A DNA stretch of 64,000 bases from Apostichopus japonicus. Lineage: Eukaryota > Echinodermata > Holothuroidea > Aspidochirotida > Stichopodidae. The DNA is taken from positions 5,878,001 to 5,942,000 of the forward strand of contig NC_092561.1 of the NCBI RefSeq assembly GCF_037975245.1. Direction: 5' to 3'. Of the stretch, positions 1-26,884 are shown one piece after another (within the stretch, counting starts at the first letter, position 1; each line of letters opens with the position of its first letter). A model generated the notes under the pieces. That model was not told where the DNA came from. It searched no databases and saw only the letters and a list, made by a program, of their open reading frames with translations. The position numbers and the translations under genes are program-made.

Positions 1-2350
1 AAACATCGTAGACTTTCATGGATGTTTTCCATTTTGCACCACGTTTGTTTTCTATTTATTCTGCATATGTGAATTTAAATATTGATTGATTTATTTACTT
101 AATTATTTGTTTTCAGGAAAATATTGAATTATTCCCAAAGTGAAAAGGACGATATTTGTGTATATATCACAAATTCTGCTGATTTGTATACATATTAATT
201 CTTCATGATGATACTATAGTCTGTGTGATATATTCCAGTGGTTATCATATATTATGCTGGTGTTTCTATATTTTAGTAATATTAAACTTTAAACGCTTAT
301 TCTACCACATGCTATCAATATCTTTACCCTTTTTCCCTTGTTTTTTATTGTTTTATTCTTTCACAAGAGGTTTAACCAAGAGAGAAACATCTCATTTTGA
401 GTAGTTTCTAATAAATTTACAAGAAAAGTGCAATTTTGTATTGTTTTTTAATTATGTGCATTCACAATAAATACACTTAGAATAATGAAACCAAATAATT
501 CACTGTTTGACGTACATTCATTTTCTTCTTTACGTTGCAAGTATAGTGTCACCAACATCAATGTTTGTTCAAATTATCTAAAGAACATTTGAAGATACTT
601 CTTAAATAACAAAAAGGTCGGTCATATTTCCAATGATTGATCGCCTTCCCATTGTTATTCCCAGTTCATGTTCGTTTACAAAAGTCATTTGGTACAGTAA
701 AATGATATACAATGTGGTTACCAATTATGTTGCAGTGTTAGATAGTTTTCTGTGTACAAATACATTTCGTACTATTCCACCATGTGCAGGTGTGGCAGTT
801 ATGAGTGTCCGTGCGTCTTACAGACACTCATTACTAGGATATAGTGTCCGCTTTGCGTGAATAGTGTCTTACTGACACTTTCCCTTGCTTTCTATAACGC
901 CACCGTGGAAAGTGTCCGGGTTCTCTTTAAAGAGCTTTAACATGGTTCTGTTGAGTGAAGCGGAGGATGTGATGTTCACACTCCCCATCCCTCCCCTTAG
1001 TCTTAATTATATACCTGATTTATAGTGTAAATATGTACAATTGACGTCTAAACATGTATCTCTCTTGCTTGTGTGTGAGGGGAGATGTCCTTAGATCTCT
1101 ACATCATGTACTGCCGTTATCAATTCGTGTGATACTGTTCTTTGTACAGTTTACAGTTACACCCGAAACATGACCAAGGTATCAAAAAAAAGACAAATTT
1201 TGTAAGAAGAATTTTAGCAGCTATACGGGCACGTATTTCTATGAGCTATGCTGCAAAGTGTGCCATTCTATCGTCATAAAGTATATAGATTAAGGATACG
1301 TTTTCAGAAAAAGTCATACTTAACATGATTTTAGCCAAAAGGCCGAGAAGCGATTAAGGATTGGAGCGTTATGAATTATAGTATGCCTTCAACCCTAGTA
1401 CGATTTAAACGACCAGCAGAGCAAGAGTCTTTTATCTGCCCCTTATACCACTGGCCACCACGTCAGCCAGTAAAATCTATGTTTGAATGAATTTACTAAG
1501 TGTAGTATTATTATTATTCGTGACCATAAGCTAGGTTTTGCACACTTATTACTGTCACTAATCTGCTAGTCGCATCGGTGACCAGCTGTTCTTCGAGCAA
1601 GGAGAGCTTCGTTGGTACTGAATATGCATTACAATGCGTTCCCTCGTTGGCTTGTTTACATCAAAGGGCACGGCGTAATAGAATACATTAATGAAATCTG
1701 TCTTTAGCGGATAAAGTTTTTCATACTTTCGATCATTCATTCTTAATTAATGAACGTTTTTGGCTAAATTAGCTTGGTGAAAACTCATTTTCATGGTCCT
1801 TCAGATAAGCAAACTAAACGAATAAGCATTTTTTGAAACAGTTTAATGTATTTCCTTTTTCATAACGCATAGAATCACTTTAAATGATATTGTTAGAACG
1901 CTCTAAAAAAAAACGTTGATTGAACAATTTTTTTAATAGTATGATTTAAAACCTAAATTCCAAATACACATAGGCTACATGAACAATGAACATTTATTGT
2001 GAAACTGTCCTTTTATTTTCAATTCAAGTATTCCGTGCACTTAGATTTTAAGAGTATGACATCAAAGCTTTTCAACTGTTTCCACTTAATGTTGAAAACG
2101 TCATTGTCCCGTTTAAGTATATTAATAACTACCATTTAACTAAACATCGATTGAAAATGTATTTAAAAAAAAACTATTACCTCATTGAATATATTCCCCG
2201 TAGCGATATATAGTTTCGCTTTTACCACTTCAATCAAATATATGCAATTGACACTGGCTGTAATTGACTTTGGCAATTAATAGCAGAAATGTTTGACCCC
2301 GGCCGAAAAAAAAACTATGAAGCTTTCAACGATGGTGCCAAATTATTGAT

Positions 2351-9777
<7,427 letters not shown>

Positions 9778-9831
9778 TGTTCTGATTTGATATTGCGTCG
9801 ATTTATCAGAATATCTCTTCAGTTGTTATAC
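9778..9831 (-). other. 5' UTR part of gene A exon 1 with upstream splice acceptor
   Basis: Upstream of the gene A start, a pyrimidine-rich tract followed by CAG (AG at 9833-9832) resembles a 3' splice site. It implies a separate noncoding first exon further upstream. The same arrangement occurs before genes B and C, which supports it. The noncoding exon itself was not located. Confidence 0.5.
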
Positions 9832-9986
9832 CTGTGAAAAAAAGATATTAAAAGGAAAGCAACTATACATGCAACAATGAACATCTTTCATTGACAATTG
9901 GATCTTACTTGGACATGTTCAGAGTAAAATATTTGGTGAGAAATACAATAAATAAACACATATGGCACCTGTAAAGAGACAATAGT

Positions 9987-9992
9987 TTTATT
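9987..9992 (-). promoter_or_regulatory. Conserved AATAAA (candidate polyadenylation signal)
   Basis: Minus-strand AATAAA within TTTAAATAAAACTATTGTC. The hexamer and its surroundings are conserved at 22508-22513 (minus) and 41558-41563 (plus), downstream of genes B and C in transcript orientation. It is distant from the stop codons, so its use is uncertain. Confidence 0.35.
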
Positions 9993-11499
9993 TAAATGGC
10001 TTCGTCAGAATATGGCGTTACTGTACAAGGTGGCAAAAGGTAATAGAATATACATGGAAACGGAACGTAAGGAAATAGTATAGGCCTACTATCCTATCAA
10101 ATATGTCTCTGCATGAATTATTTGAAATCAAGAAACTATATAGAGTACCCATCACATCTTTAAAGGTAGTGTGTTAAATATACATGAGTGCCTTTTAGGG
10201 TAAACATCAATTCAATGTATAGTAGTAAGTTTGTAAGATCTGTGATCTCTTAATACGACAATGATATAGTCAGCTATAACACAATCCGTTGTTTTCAACA
10301 ATCTCAAAATAAAATACAAATACAAAAAGAAAACGCAACAAAACTAAACCAGAAATGAATCGAAAAGGTAAGACACCAATCAAGAGAGAGGGAAACTCCA
10401 GGCCTTAGTTATTATAGTAACAACGGTGGGATATGTACCTGTCCCAATAAAATAACTAAATTGCCAGCTAGTAACGATGGTGCAATACGAATATCATTAG
10501 GCAATAACTACTCGGCAAAGTTAACGATGAAACGTGCGTACTTCCAGGCAATTGCGACAAGCATAATGCTCGCTGTTGTCACCCAGTAGTTACTTGTAAA
10601 TTTTGTGTAAATCGGCTGGTTTTCACAAGTTTTGACTATGAATGAAATGGTTGAACGGGTTAAGCCTGACCTGCACACGGCTGGCCATAGAGTGTACATT
10701 TATATGTATATATGTAAGATTTCGAAAACACGATTACTATGTTGAAATTTCGATATACGTTATGTCTCGAAGTTGCAACTATTTTATTGAGTCCAAGTGC
10801 CGGTTGATAAAGGCTATGAATATTTACCTCAAAGTTGCGACCGTTTTCTTTCCAAGTTTTTACCAATTTCCTTTCTGGGCCACCACATCCAACCTAAGAT
10901 TTAAACTGGCACGTCCAACGTATACGCCACGAGGTTATTTCAAATGCCGTATACAACAGTTTTGTTTTTCGTCTAGATAGACTATGACGTATCCAATGTC
11001 AATTTAAGAAACAATGACCAGTGTATTACCAGACATCTTTTGTGCATGGTAGGGAGTGGAGAAGGTGAACCTTGAAGGGTAAATATAACAATGGTGTAGG
11101 AATAAAGGAGTTTTAGCAAAGACTTGAATATATAGAAGTAAACGCGTTACAAAGTCAGAATGGTGTGAAATCGTTTTGACCCTTTTGTTCAATAACCCGT
11201 GATAGTGGTATGAGAAATCGCAAACTTGAAAATAATTATAAATTAACTTATGGACATAACTGTATGGCAAGTGACGGTTGAATATTCTGAAATACCTAGT
11301 ACTATATCTTGCATTTAGCTTTATATGTATTTTATCCACGCACATTTGATTCTCAGGTAGAAACATTGTAGACTTTTCATGGATGTTTTCCATTTTGCAC
11401 CACGTGCCCTCAAGATTGCATTGCAATATGTTCTCAATGAATTCAGTGGAAAGTGATAGCATTTCCAGAGGGGATTGGATTGTTTCTGATTTTATTTAA

Positions 11500-11832
11500 G
11501 ACTCGCCCCTGACTGAAAATTAACTTTCCGTTGCTTGCAAGTGAAGTTTTCTTCTTGTCGCTACAAAATGCAGACAGTAATGAAACGTGATACCTTGTTA
11601 TCTTTTATCTAGACCTGAGATGTCCGTCGCTGCTATGTACACTGTGTTGTGGGTATTGACCGCAGCTGTATTGACTGTACACTAGTGTCTAATTACAAAC
11701 GGTAGCAAGCTGTGTGTGTATTTTCTGGGATCGATGGTGGTGTCTAACACTTCTGTTACACCTTATTCGAAAATAGGTCACATTACCGGCATAAAGACGT
11801 TTCTTTGTGCGCGAGTCTTCACACCCTTTAAG
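11500..11832. repeat. Dispersed repeat copy upstream of gene A
   Basis: Shares the ordered blocks of the 8460-8830 copy and lies about 1.7 kb upstream of gene A. It carries no recognisable coding sequence. Confidence 0.65.
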
Positions 11833-12919
11833 TGTTCTTGTCTTGTTCTCTAGCTCACAGGCATTTTATAGCTCAATAATTATCCACCTAGTGGGTAAAG
11901 ATTGAAATCGATAGACATAAACTCAATTCCACCTGACGAATATTATATAATGCACGGATCTTGTATGACCCTGTCCTCATCATATTCCAACCCCACCGAC
12001 CCCCACCCCCCTCCGCCTATGCCCTTCTCTCCACACCCTGGAAAATGCTGAAGGATTCAAACTAGGGACAATCCAATGAAAATCAAACTGAAGGAAAGAT
12101 CGCTTAATATAGGCTCAAACCCAGTGCATGTGAAATTTAATGTTGACTAAAGATGACTTTTGACCTGTCAGAGTTTTGTTTGCTAAGAATGAGAAGAAAC
12201 ATAAAACCCAAGTGAATTAAAAATAAATAGTCAGAAATAGACAGAAGAACCGTGTATAATGTAATAAGACGCTCTGCTAGTGATATTTGGGGGTGGGGGG
12301 GGGGGGAGGTGGAGGTTTTTTGTTTTCTATTGATTCTGCATATGTGAATTTAAATATTGATTGATTGATTGATTTACTTACTTATTTGTTTTCAGGAAAA
12401 TATTGAATTATTCCCAAAGTGAAAAGGACGATATTTGTAGTATTTGTGTATATATCACAAATTCTGCTGATTTGTATACATATTAATTCTTCATTGTGAT
12501 ATATTCCAGTGGGTATCATACATTATGCTGGTGTTTTTATATTTTAGTAATATTAAACTTTAAAAGCTTATTCTACCAGATGCTATCAATATCTTTACCT
12601 TTTTTTCCCTTGTTTTTTTTTCAATATTTATTTCAGATAAAATACAGAAATATTTACTCTATTCTTTCACAAGAGGTTTTACCAAGAGAGAAACATCTCA
12701 TTTTGAGTAGTTTCAAGTAAATTTACAAGAAAAGTGCAATTTTGTATTGTTTTCAATTATGTGCATTCAAAATAAATACACTTAGAATAATGAAACCAAA
12801 TAATCCAATAGCACTTTTTTCAATGGTAAGAGAGCAGAGGAACCTGTCTGTTCAAAACAATCTGTTGCATGAGTGCATTTTACATCCAATTATTTCCAAA
12901 TTTGAAGGTGTTGTATCAA

Positions 12920-13088
12920 ACAAATAATGAATGGTTTCCATTCGTGCAATAGTGCAAATATTTCATTCGTTGAAAGATGTAATTGTTCCATTCAACTCTG
13001 CTGCGCCTCGTTGAATGGAACAAATTACATAGATCTTTCAAATCATGAAATATTTTCACTATTGCACTCATAACCATTCATTATTTGT
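12920..13088. repeat. Imperfect palindrome / foldback element in unit 2
   Basis: Left arm begins ACAAATAATGAATGGTT and the right arm ends AACCATTCATTATTTGT. Arms of about 77 bp face each other across a short CTGCTGCGCC loop. Unit 1 has different sequence here, so this is a unit-2-specific insertion or replacement, probably a small foldback MITE. Confidence 0.65.
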
Positions 13089-13631
13089 ATATTATTCCAC
13101 CATGTGTAGGTGTGGCAGTTATGAGTGTCCGTGCGTCATACAGACACTCATTACTAGGATATAGTGTCCGCTTTGCGTGAATAGTGTCTTACGGACACTT
13201 TCCCTTGCTTTCTATAACGCCACCGTGGAAAGTGTCCGGGTTCTCTTTAAAGAGCTTTAACATGGTTCTGTTGAGTGAAGCGGAGGATGTGATGTTCACA
13301 CTCCCCATCCCTCCCCTTAGTCTTAATTATATACCTGATTTATAGTGTAAATATGTACAATTGACGTCTAAACATGTATCTTTTTTTGTTTGTGGGTGGG
13401 GGGGGGGGAGGGAGATGTCCACAGATCTCTACATCATTTACTGCCGTTATCAATTCGTGTGATACTGTTCCTTGTACAGCTGTTTACAGTTTCACCCAAA
13501 CCATGACCAAGGTATCTCAAAAAAAGACAAATTTTGTAAGAAGAATTTTAGCAGCTACACAGGCACGTATTTCTATGAGCTATGCTGCAAAGTGTGCCAT
13601 TCTATCGTCTTAAAGTATATAGATTAAGGAT

Positions 13632-15077
13632 GGTTCCCCCCACGGTGAAAAGTTCATGCATGCTGAAAGTTACGCACTTACAAGCAAAAAAGACATGCAA
13701 TAAGATGACATTCAAGGAAGTGTTTGGCAAAGCCACAATGTGTTGAGGAAACCGTGAAGTCTTTGTCACCTATACCTCGACTTTCTTTAAATTCACCTCG
13801 TTTCGTCTCGAAGCCTTTTTATTCTGTCGAACCTACTCATCAAAGCGTCGGAAAGAAGAACCGATGTGGACCTCCGTTCTTTTAATTTCCGCATTAAATA
13901 TCTAATTTACAGTAGCCCTTTGTCAATAAAACAGTCACTCCCTGCATTGTGTACTGGACTTTCCCTATGTGAAACTGTAGGAGACTGCATACAGGTGAAA
14001 GTTGCTGATGTTCGTCGCAGTGATCATTCGTAAAAGTACTGAGTGACGTAACCTTCGAGACATCACAGAAATGTACTGTACAAAACTCTGACGTCCAGCT
14101 TGAAGTAAAGGTTGCAATCAATGAAATACCAGTGAAAATATCTAACGTGTTTTGGACAAATACTGTAAGAGGTCGTTACGTGTTGACCATAACCTGCGGT
14201 GCCAATCGACTTTACAGTACTGTAATGGTAGCGTTTCATTATTCATCAGAATGTCAATCCCTAGACTTGCAGAAATAATACAATAGCCACCAGAACTCAA
14301 AGGCTTTGTGTCAATATAAATATTTGATCACTGACGCGCACAACAGCAGGTCGACTGCATACTTCGAAAGGTTGAAAAACCCTTTGTTCAATTTTATTCA
14401 AATGATCGCCTTTCAAAGTAAACTATTTTGCAAGATATACGAAGGATTTTCATTAACTGTTTTACTCTATGTATTGTGTGGATTAATATAGGTAACCCTA
14501 TAAAAGTACAGCAGTGTTTGAATTTGAACCTGTATTACACGTAACGCATGTAATAATGATCACCTTTGTGGGGTGGGGTGAGGTAATAGGATTGGTATGG
14601 CGTTGGGGTTGTTCCCTAGAACATGTTATGCCATTTCCGTAACGTATCTTTGTCGAATTAATTATGGTTCCTGGAGATCCCGTGATCCTGTTGCAGTTAA
14701 ATTCCTTTTGCATGGCTAACAATAAAGGATGTCCTTAAAATTGAGTTGAGATCACCCAGTTTATCAGGAGAGCTGTTACAATGAACCTAGGATAGAAATG
14801 TAACGCTTGTTTAAAACACATTTTTTTATAGAAAATAATTTTATGTCTCTTAAAAGCATCCATACATTCAAATTTAGGAGAATGACGCCTCATCAGGCCA
14901 TGTTTTCAGTGGACGGTGGATTCACACATGCCTACCGCAAAGGGAGATAGGCAGGGATTCACGCACGCCACCTCGACCTTTCACGACCGACCCTCTTCGC
15001 ATCCTCCCGGGTCCTTTAGCGACATCAAGAGAGATATGACACGGGATCCTAGGCTACAAAGAGTGCCATACACCACT
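13632..15077. other. Unit-2-specific segment without recognisable gene
   Basis: Unit 1 has only about 65 bp of unrelated sequence between the same flanks (TATAGATTAAGGAT and GGAGCGTTATGAA). The segment holds short ORFs on both strands (for example 14121-13894, minus), but none resembles a known protein. No terminal repeats or target duplication were found. Confidence 0.55.
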
Positions 15078-16085
15078 GGAGCGTTATGAACTATAGTATG
15101 CCTTCAACCCTAGTACGATTTAAACGACCAGCAGAGCAAGAGTCTTTCATCTGCCCCTTATACCACTGGCCACCACGTCAGCTAGTAAAATCTATGTTTG
15201 AAATGAATATACTAAGTGTAGTATTATTATTATTCGTGACCATAAGCTAGGTTTTGCACACTTATAACTGTCACTAATCTGCTAGTCGCATCGGCGACCA
15301 GTTGTTGTTTGAGCTAGGAGAGCTTCGTTGGTACTGAATATGCATTACAGAGCGTTCCCTCATTGGCTTGTTTAAATCAAGGGGCACGGCATAACAGAAT
15401 ACATTAATGTAATCTGTCTTTAGCGGATAAAGTTTTTCATACTTTCGATCATTAATTCTTAACTAATGAACGTTTTTGGCTAAATTAGCTTGGTGAAAAC
15501 TCATTTTCATGGTCAGCCAGATAAGCAAACTAAACGAATAAGCATGTATTGAAACAGGTTTATGTATTTCCTTTTTCGTTTCGCACAGAATGACTTAAAA
15601 TGATATTGTTAGAACGCTCCTACAAAAACGTTGATTGAACATTTTTTTTAAAGTATGTTTTAAAACCTAACTTCCAAATACACATGGAACGTTTTCAATA
15701 AAACGATTAAAAATCAGGCCTAAAATGCACTCTTATATAATTATACAAGAACACCCACTCAATGGTTGTGTTTTTCATACATGTAATGGAATATCCCTGA
15801 ATATGTTCTAGCTTTCTATGATCACGTTAATGATAAAATTACGTTGCGGTTCAACTGTTTCCACTTAATGTTGAAAAACGTCATTGTCCCGTTTAAGTAT
15901 AATATTAACTAACATTTAACTAAACATCGATTTGAAATGTATTTAAAGAATTCAATAACCTCATTGAATATATTTCCGTAGCGATATATCGTTTCGCTTT
16001 TACCACATCAATCAAGTATATGCAATTGACACTGGCTGTAATTGACATTGGCAATTAATAGCAGAAATGTTTGATCCCGGCCGAT

Positions 16086-22297
<6,212 letters not shown>

Positions 22298-22352
22298 TGT
22301 TCTGATTTGATATTGCGTCGATTTATCAGAATTATCTTTTCAGTTGTTATAC
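22298..22352 (-). other. 5' UTR part of gene B exon 1 with upstream splice acceptor
   Basis: Counterpart of the gene A leader. The CAG acceptor (AG at 22354-22353) precedes GTATAACAACTGAA and the leader runs to the ATG at 22297. The sequence is nearly identical to copy A. Confidence 0.5.
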
Positions 22353-22507
22353 CTGTGAAATAAAGATATTAAAAGGAAAGGAACTATACATGCAACAATG
22401 AACATCTTTCATTGACAATTGGATCTTACTTGGACATGTTCAGAGTAAAATATTTGGTGAGAAATACAATAAATAAACACATATGGCACCTGTAGAGAGA
22501 CAATAGT

Positions 22508-22513
22508 TTTATT
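22508..22513 (-). promoter_or_regulatory. Conserved AATAAA, unit 2 copy
   Basis: Second copy of the hexamer context described at 9987. It lies about 155 bp upstream of the gene B leader acceptor. No gene ending here is visible in the window. Confidence 0.3.
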
Positions 22514-24039
22514 TAAATGGCTTCGTCAGAATATGGCGTTACTGTACAAGGTGGCAAAAGGTAATAGAATATACATGGAAACGGAACGTAAGGAAATAGT
22601 ATAGGCCTACTATCCTATCAAATATGTCTCTGCATGAACTATTTGAAATCAAGAAACTATATAGAATATACCCATCACATCTTTAAAGGTAGTGTGTTAA
22701 ATATACATGAGTGGCTTTTAGGGTAAACATCAATTCAATGTGTAGTAGTAAGTTTGTAAGATCTGTGATCTCTTAATACGACAATGATATAGTCAGCTAT
22801 AACACAATCCGTCGTTGTCTCCAATCTCAAAATAAAATACAAATACAAAAACAAAACGAAACGAAACAAAACAAAATTAAAGCAGAAATGAATCGAAAAG
22901 GTAAAACACCAATCAAGAGAGAGGGAAACTCCAGGCCTTAGTTATTATAGTAACAACGGTGGGATATATAACTGTCCCAATCAAATTACTAAACTGCTGA
23001 TAACGATGGTGCAATACGAATAGCATTATGCAATAACTACTAGGCAAAGTTAACGATCAAACGTGTGTACTTCCAGGCAATTGCGACAGGCTTAATGCCC
23101 ACAGTTTTCACCCAGTAGTTACTGTAATCTTTGTGTGAATCGGCTGGTTTTCACCTAAAGTTTTGACTTTGAATGGGAATGGAATGGTTGAACGAGTTAA
23201 GCCTAACCTGTACACTATTGGCCATAGAGTGAAATTTATATGTAAGTAAGATTTCGAAAACACGATTATTATGTAGAAATTTCGATATACGTAATGTCTC
23301 GAAGTTGTAACTATTTTATTGAGTCCAAGTGCCGGTTGATAAAGGCTACCAATATTGAATATTTACCTCACAGTTGCAACCTTTTTCTCTCTCCAAGTTC
23401 TTGCCAATTTCCTTTCTGGGCCACCACATCCAACCTAAGATTTAAACAGGCACGTCCAACGTATGCCACAAGGCTATTTCAATTGCCTTATACAACAGTT
23501 TTGTTTTTTCTTCTAGATGGACTATATATGACGTATCCAATGTCAATTAAATAAACGTGGCCAGTGTATTACCTGACACCTTTTGTTCATGGTAGAGAGT
23601 GTAGAAGGTGAACCTTGAGGGGTAAATATAACAATGGTGTAGGAATAAAGGAGTTTTAGCAAAGACTTGAAAAGAATAGAAGTAAATGCGTTACAAAGTC
23701 AGAATGGTGTGAAATCGTTTTGACCCTTTTGTTCAATAACCCGTGATAGTGGTATGAGAAATCGCAAACTGGAAATTATTATAAATAGATTTATGGACCT
23801 AACTGAGTGCAAGTGACGGTTGAATATTCTGAAGAATAACCAGTACTAGATACCTTGCATTTAACTTTATATGTATTTTAATCCACGCACATTTGATTCT
23901 CCGGTAGAAACATCGTAGACTTTTCATGGATGTTTTCCATTTTGCACCACGTGCACTCAAGATTGTATTGCAATATGTTCTCTATGAATTCAGTGGATAG
24001 TGATAGCATTTCCACCGGGGATTGGATTGTTTCTGATTT

Positions 24040-24381
24040 TATTTAAGACTCGCCCCTGACTGAAAAAGTTAACTTTCCGTTGCTTGCAAGTGAAGTTTTC
24101 TTCTTAATTGTCGCTACAAAATGCAGACAGTAATGAAACGTGATACCTTGTTATCTTTTATCTAGACCTGAGATGTCCTTCGCTGCTATGTACACTGTGT
24201 TGTGGGCGTTGACCTAGCTGTATGTATTGACTGTACACTAGTGTCTAATTACCGCCGGTAGCAAGCTGTGTGTGTATTTCTGGGATCGATGGTGGTGTCT
24301 AACACTTCTGTTACACCTCATTCGAAACTAGGTCAGATTATCGGCATGAGACGTTTCTTTGTGCGCGAGTCTTCACACCCT
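24040..24381. repeat. Dispersed repeat copy upstream of gene B
   Basis: Matches the copy at 11500-11832 and marks the right end of recognisable homology with the A/B units. Sequence beyond about 24381 is unrelated to the duplicated unit. Confidence 0.65.
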
Positions 24382-26094
24382 GTAATACAAAAATGAAAGA
24401 ATGTACCGGCCCCGGAAGAAAACAAATATTACCATATAGCCCTGAATTTGAAATAAAAAGTAAGGTCAAAGGTGAATGGAACGAGGCAGATTAAAAAGAT
24501 TAAACAAATCCAAAACAAAAAACATAACCTGGCGCTTAAATCCAGTCTTTCACTTAATTTCTATGGGAATAACTAGCCGAGGTAAAAGCTTAATATATCC
24601 AATTAGTTTCATTTTAATCGCACGAAATACAGCCCCTAGGATTAACCATTAAACCCTGCCCTTCTAGGTTTTCGACTTAAACAAATTTGCGACTTTGTTG
24701 TATTTTAATTTGATTACACCAGGCGTAGCCAGCTAGGGGAATGTGTGTCACACAGCAAAATGTAGTAATAGAAGAATGTACTGTTATATGTGGGATTCTT
24801 TGATACGCCATCTCATTCTTCTAACTTGTGCTTTTCTTAAAGTAGTAAAGTCTACATTTGTAATTGTCCTTTCTCTGTCTAATACTATCAGTTATGATTC
24901 TCATTGGGTAAGATGTTCTTAGAGGAGATACTGATAAAACAACAAGCGTTTGTCTATTTCACTTGATTGTTTACTTCGATCCGTTCTTCAGTCTCAATAT
25001 CCCCGTCAACCTTGTCCACATCGTCACCAGAACTGCAGAATCGGATGGCCCTAGTACTTGCTCCCACGTACTTGTTATGAATAACGTACGTTACACTTCC
25101 AAGGACCCCTATGTATCGATAAACGTCTGTATAGAAATCGTTGTGATACCCCAACACTCTAACTTTTAAACTTAGCCAGATATAACAGAAAGAATATAGA
25201 CAGATGCAATAAATCGACTTGTCCAACGATTTAAATGTCAATGGTGCCTAAAATTTGCTTCTTGAATGAGAACACAGATTGCAGGCTAAAATGACGTAAT
25301 GTCCCAAGGGCAGGACCAGACTGACAATGGTTCTCACGCAGGGACATGTGAACAGGTTTATTTTGAAAATATGATCGTGTCTGGTTGTATAACTGATAAA
25401 TCTGTTCCAGACTAACGGAATGCTACGGTTCACGAAGTTTGAAAAGAAATAGCAAATACCGTTAATATTGGAGGTCCCTATCGTGATCATATTGTTTACT
25501 TAAAATTCCAGCACTCCCACATGGTAAATATGTTCATTCAAGACTGTTGAGACTTTTAATCTACATGCAGTTTATGGGTTAACTAAACTGAAACTGAGCA
25601 ATATTGCCGGCAAACACACTTGTTATTTTGTCAAAATCACCTGTACATAATGGTATAAATTTTTACAAGTGACTAATTATTAAACATTGGACACTGAGCA
25701 AGGTTTCGAGGAACGGTTGTAAGGCACGGAGGGGCTGGGTGGGGGGGGGGGGGGGCGTTAAGCTTTTATGAAACTTTATGAACATTAACTAATTAATTTT
25801 CACCACAGCAATTCTGTGTTTTACGCAAAACATCGTTACAGATTAGGTTAAGACATCCCTTAATGTTTTATTATAGTTGATATGTAACTTTTGTATCGAC
25901 AATTCTTCTGGAAGGGAGGTAAGAAGGAAGGAAGAAAGGAAGGGAGATATGGAGGGTGGGGGAGGGGGCGAGGCATGTAGTAAGGAAAGATGGAGTCAGG
26001 GTGTGAGGGTTAGAGGAACTGATGGTTTTCGCTGTTTTCGAAAAACGTACAGTTCAGGTAAGTTTGCTTTCAATAACACCAAAAAGACCTGAGT

Positions 26095-26543
<449 letters not shown>

Positions 26544-26884
26544 GTATATATATATATATATATATACATATATATAATGGTAAGTAATTCGTGTTGGGCT
26601 GCACATGAGAAGTATCATGATTCTGTATTATATTGCACACACTAACGTATACGTCAGAATCATCAAGTAACTGTTACCGTTCAAATTAATTAGCAGAACA
26701 AACCGCACATCAAGCGTCTTCCCAAAAACTGTACGAAGGTAAGAATTTCTTGGTTTTACTACATATCAGTTATAAGGCAATGCATAATGCACATTATGAT
26801 ATTAGCGACAGCTTCAGTTTATACGATAGAGGTCTTGTGCTGCTTTTGCGATTGCTGATTTTGTTTCATTATGACCTTGTGGTA

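Larger units (their letters stand above)
9832..16085. other. Intergenic region between genes B and A
   Basis: Holds the upstream leader of gene A, the dispersed repeat at 11500-11832, a G-run near 12290, the palindrome at 12920-13088 and the 13632-15077 segment. No further gene is supported on either strand. Confidence 0.6.

Noticed and set aside
1050-1290. Segment conserved with 13350-13620, with a short frame ending RARISMSYAAKCAILSS
   Set aside because: The frame is broken in unit 1 and too short; the conservation is explained by the recent duplication.
1370-1450. tRNA-like stretch on the minus strand (TGGCCAGTGGTATAAGGGGC), also at about 15080-15190
   Set aside because: It has an A-box-like segment but no proper B box or cloverleaf; possibly an old SINE remnant, not enough to call.
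13894-14121. Minus-strand ORF with several cysteines, considered as an extracellular-domain exon
   Set aside because: Cys spacing fits no domain I know and no flanking exons were found.
24954-25490. Two adjacent minus-strand ORFs with hydrophobic stretches
   Set aside because: No similarity to a receptor or transporter family was recognised, the frames do not join with convincing splice sites, and plus-strand ORFs of similar length overlap.
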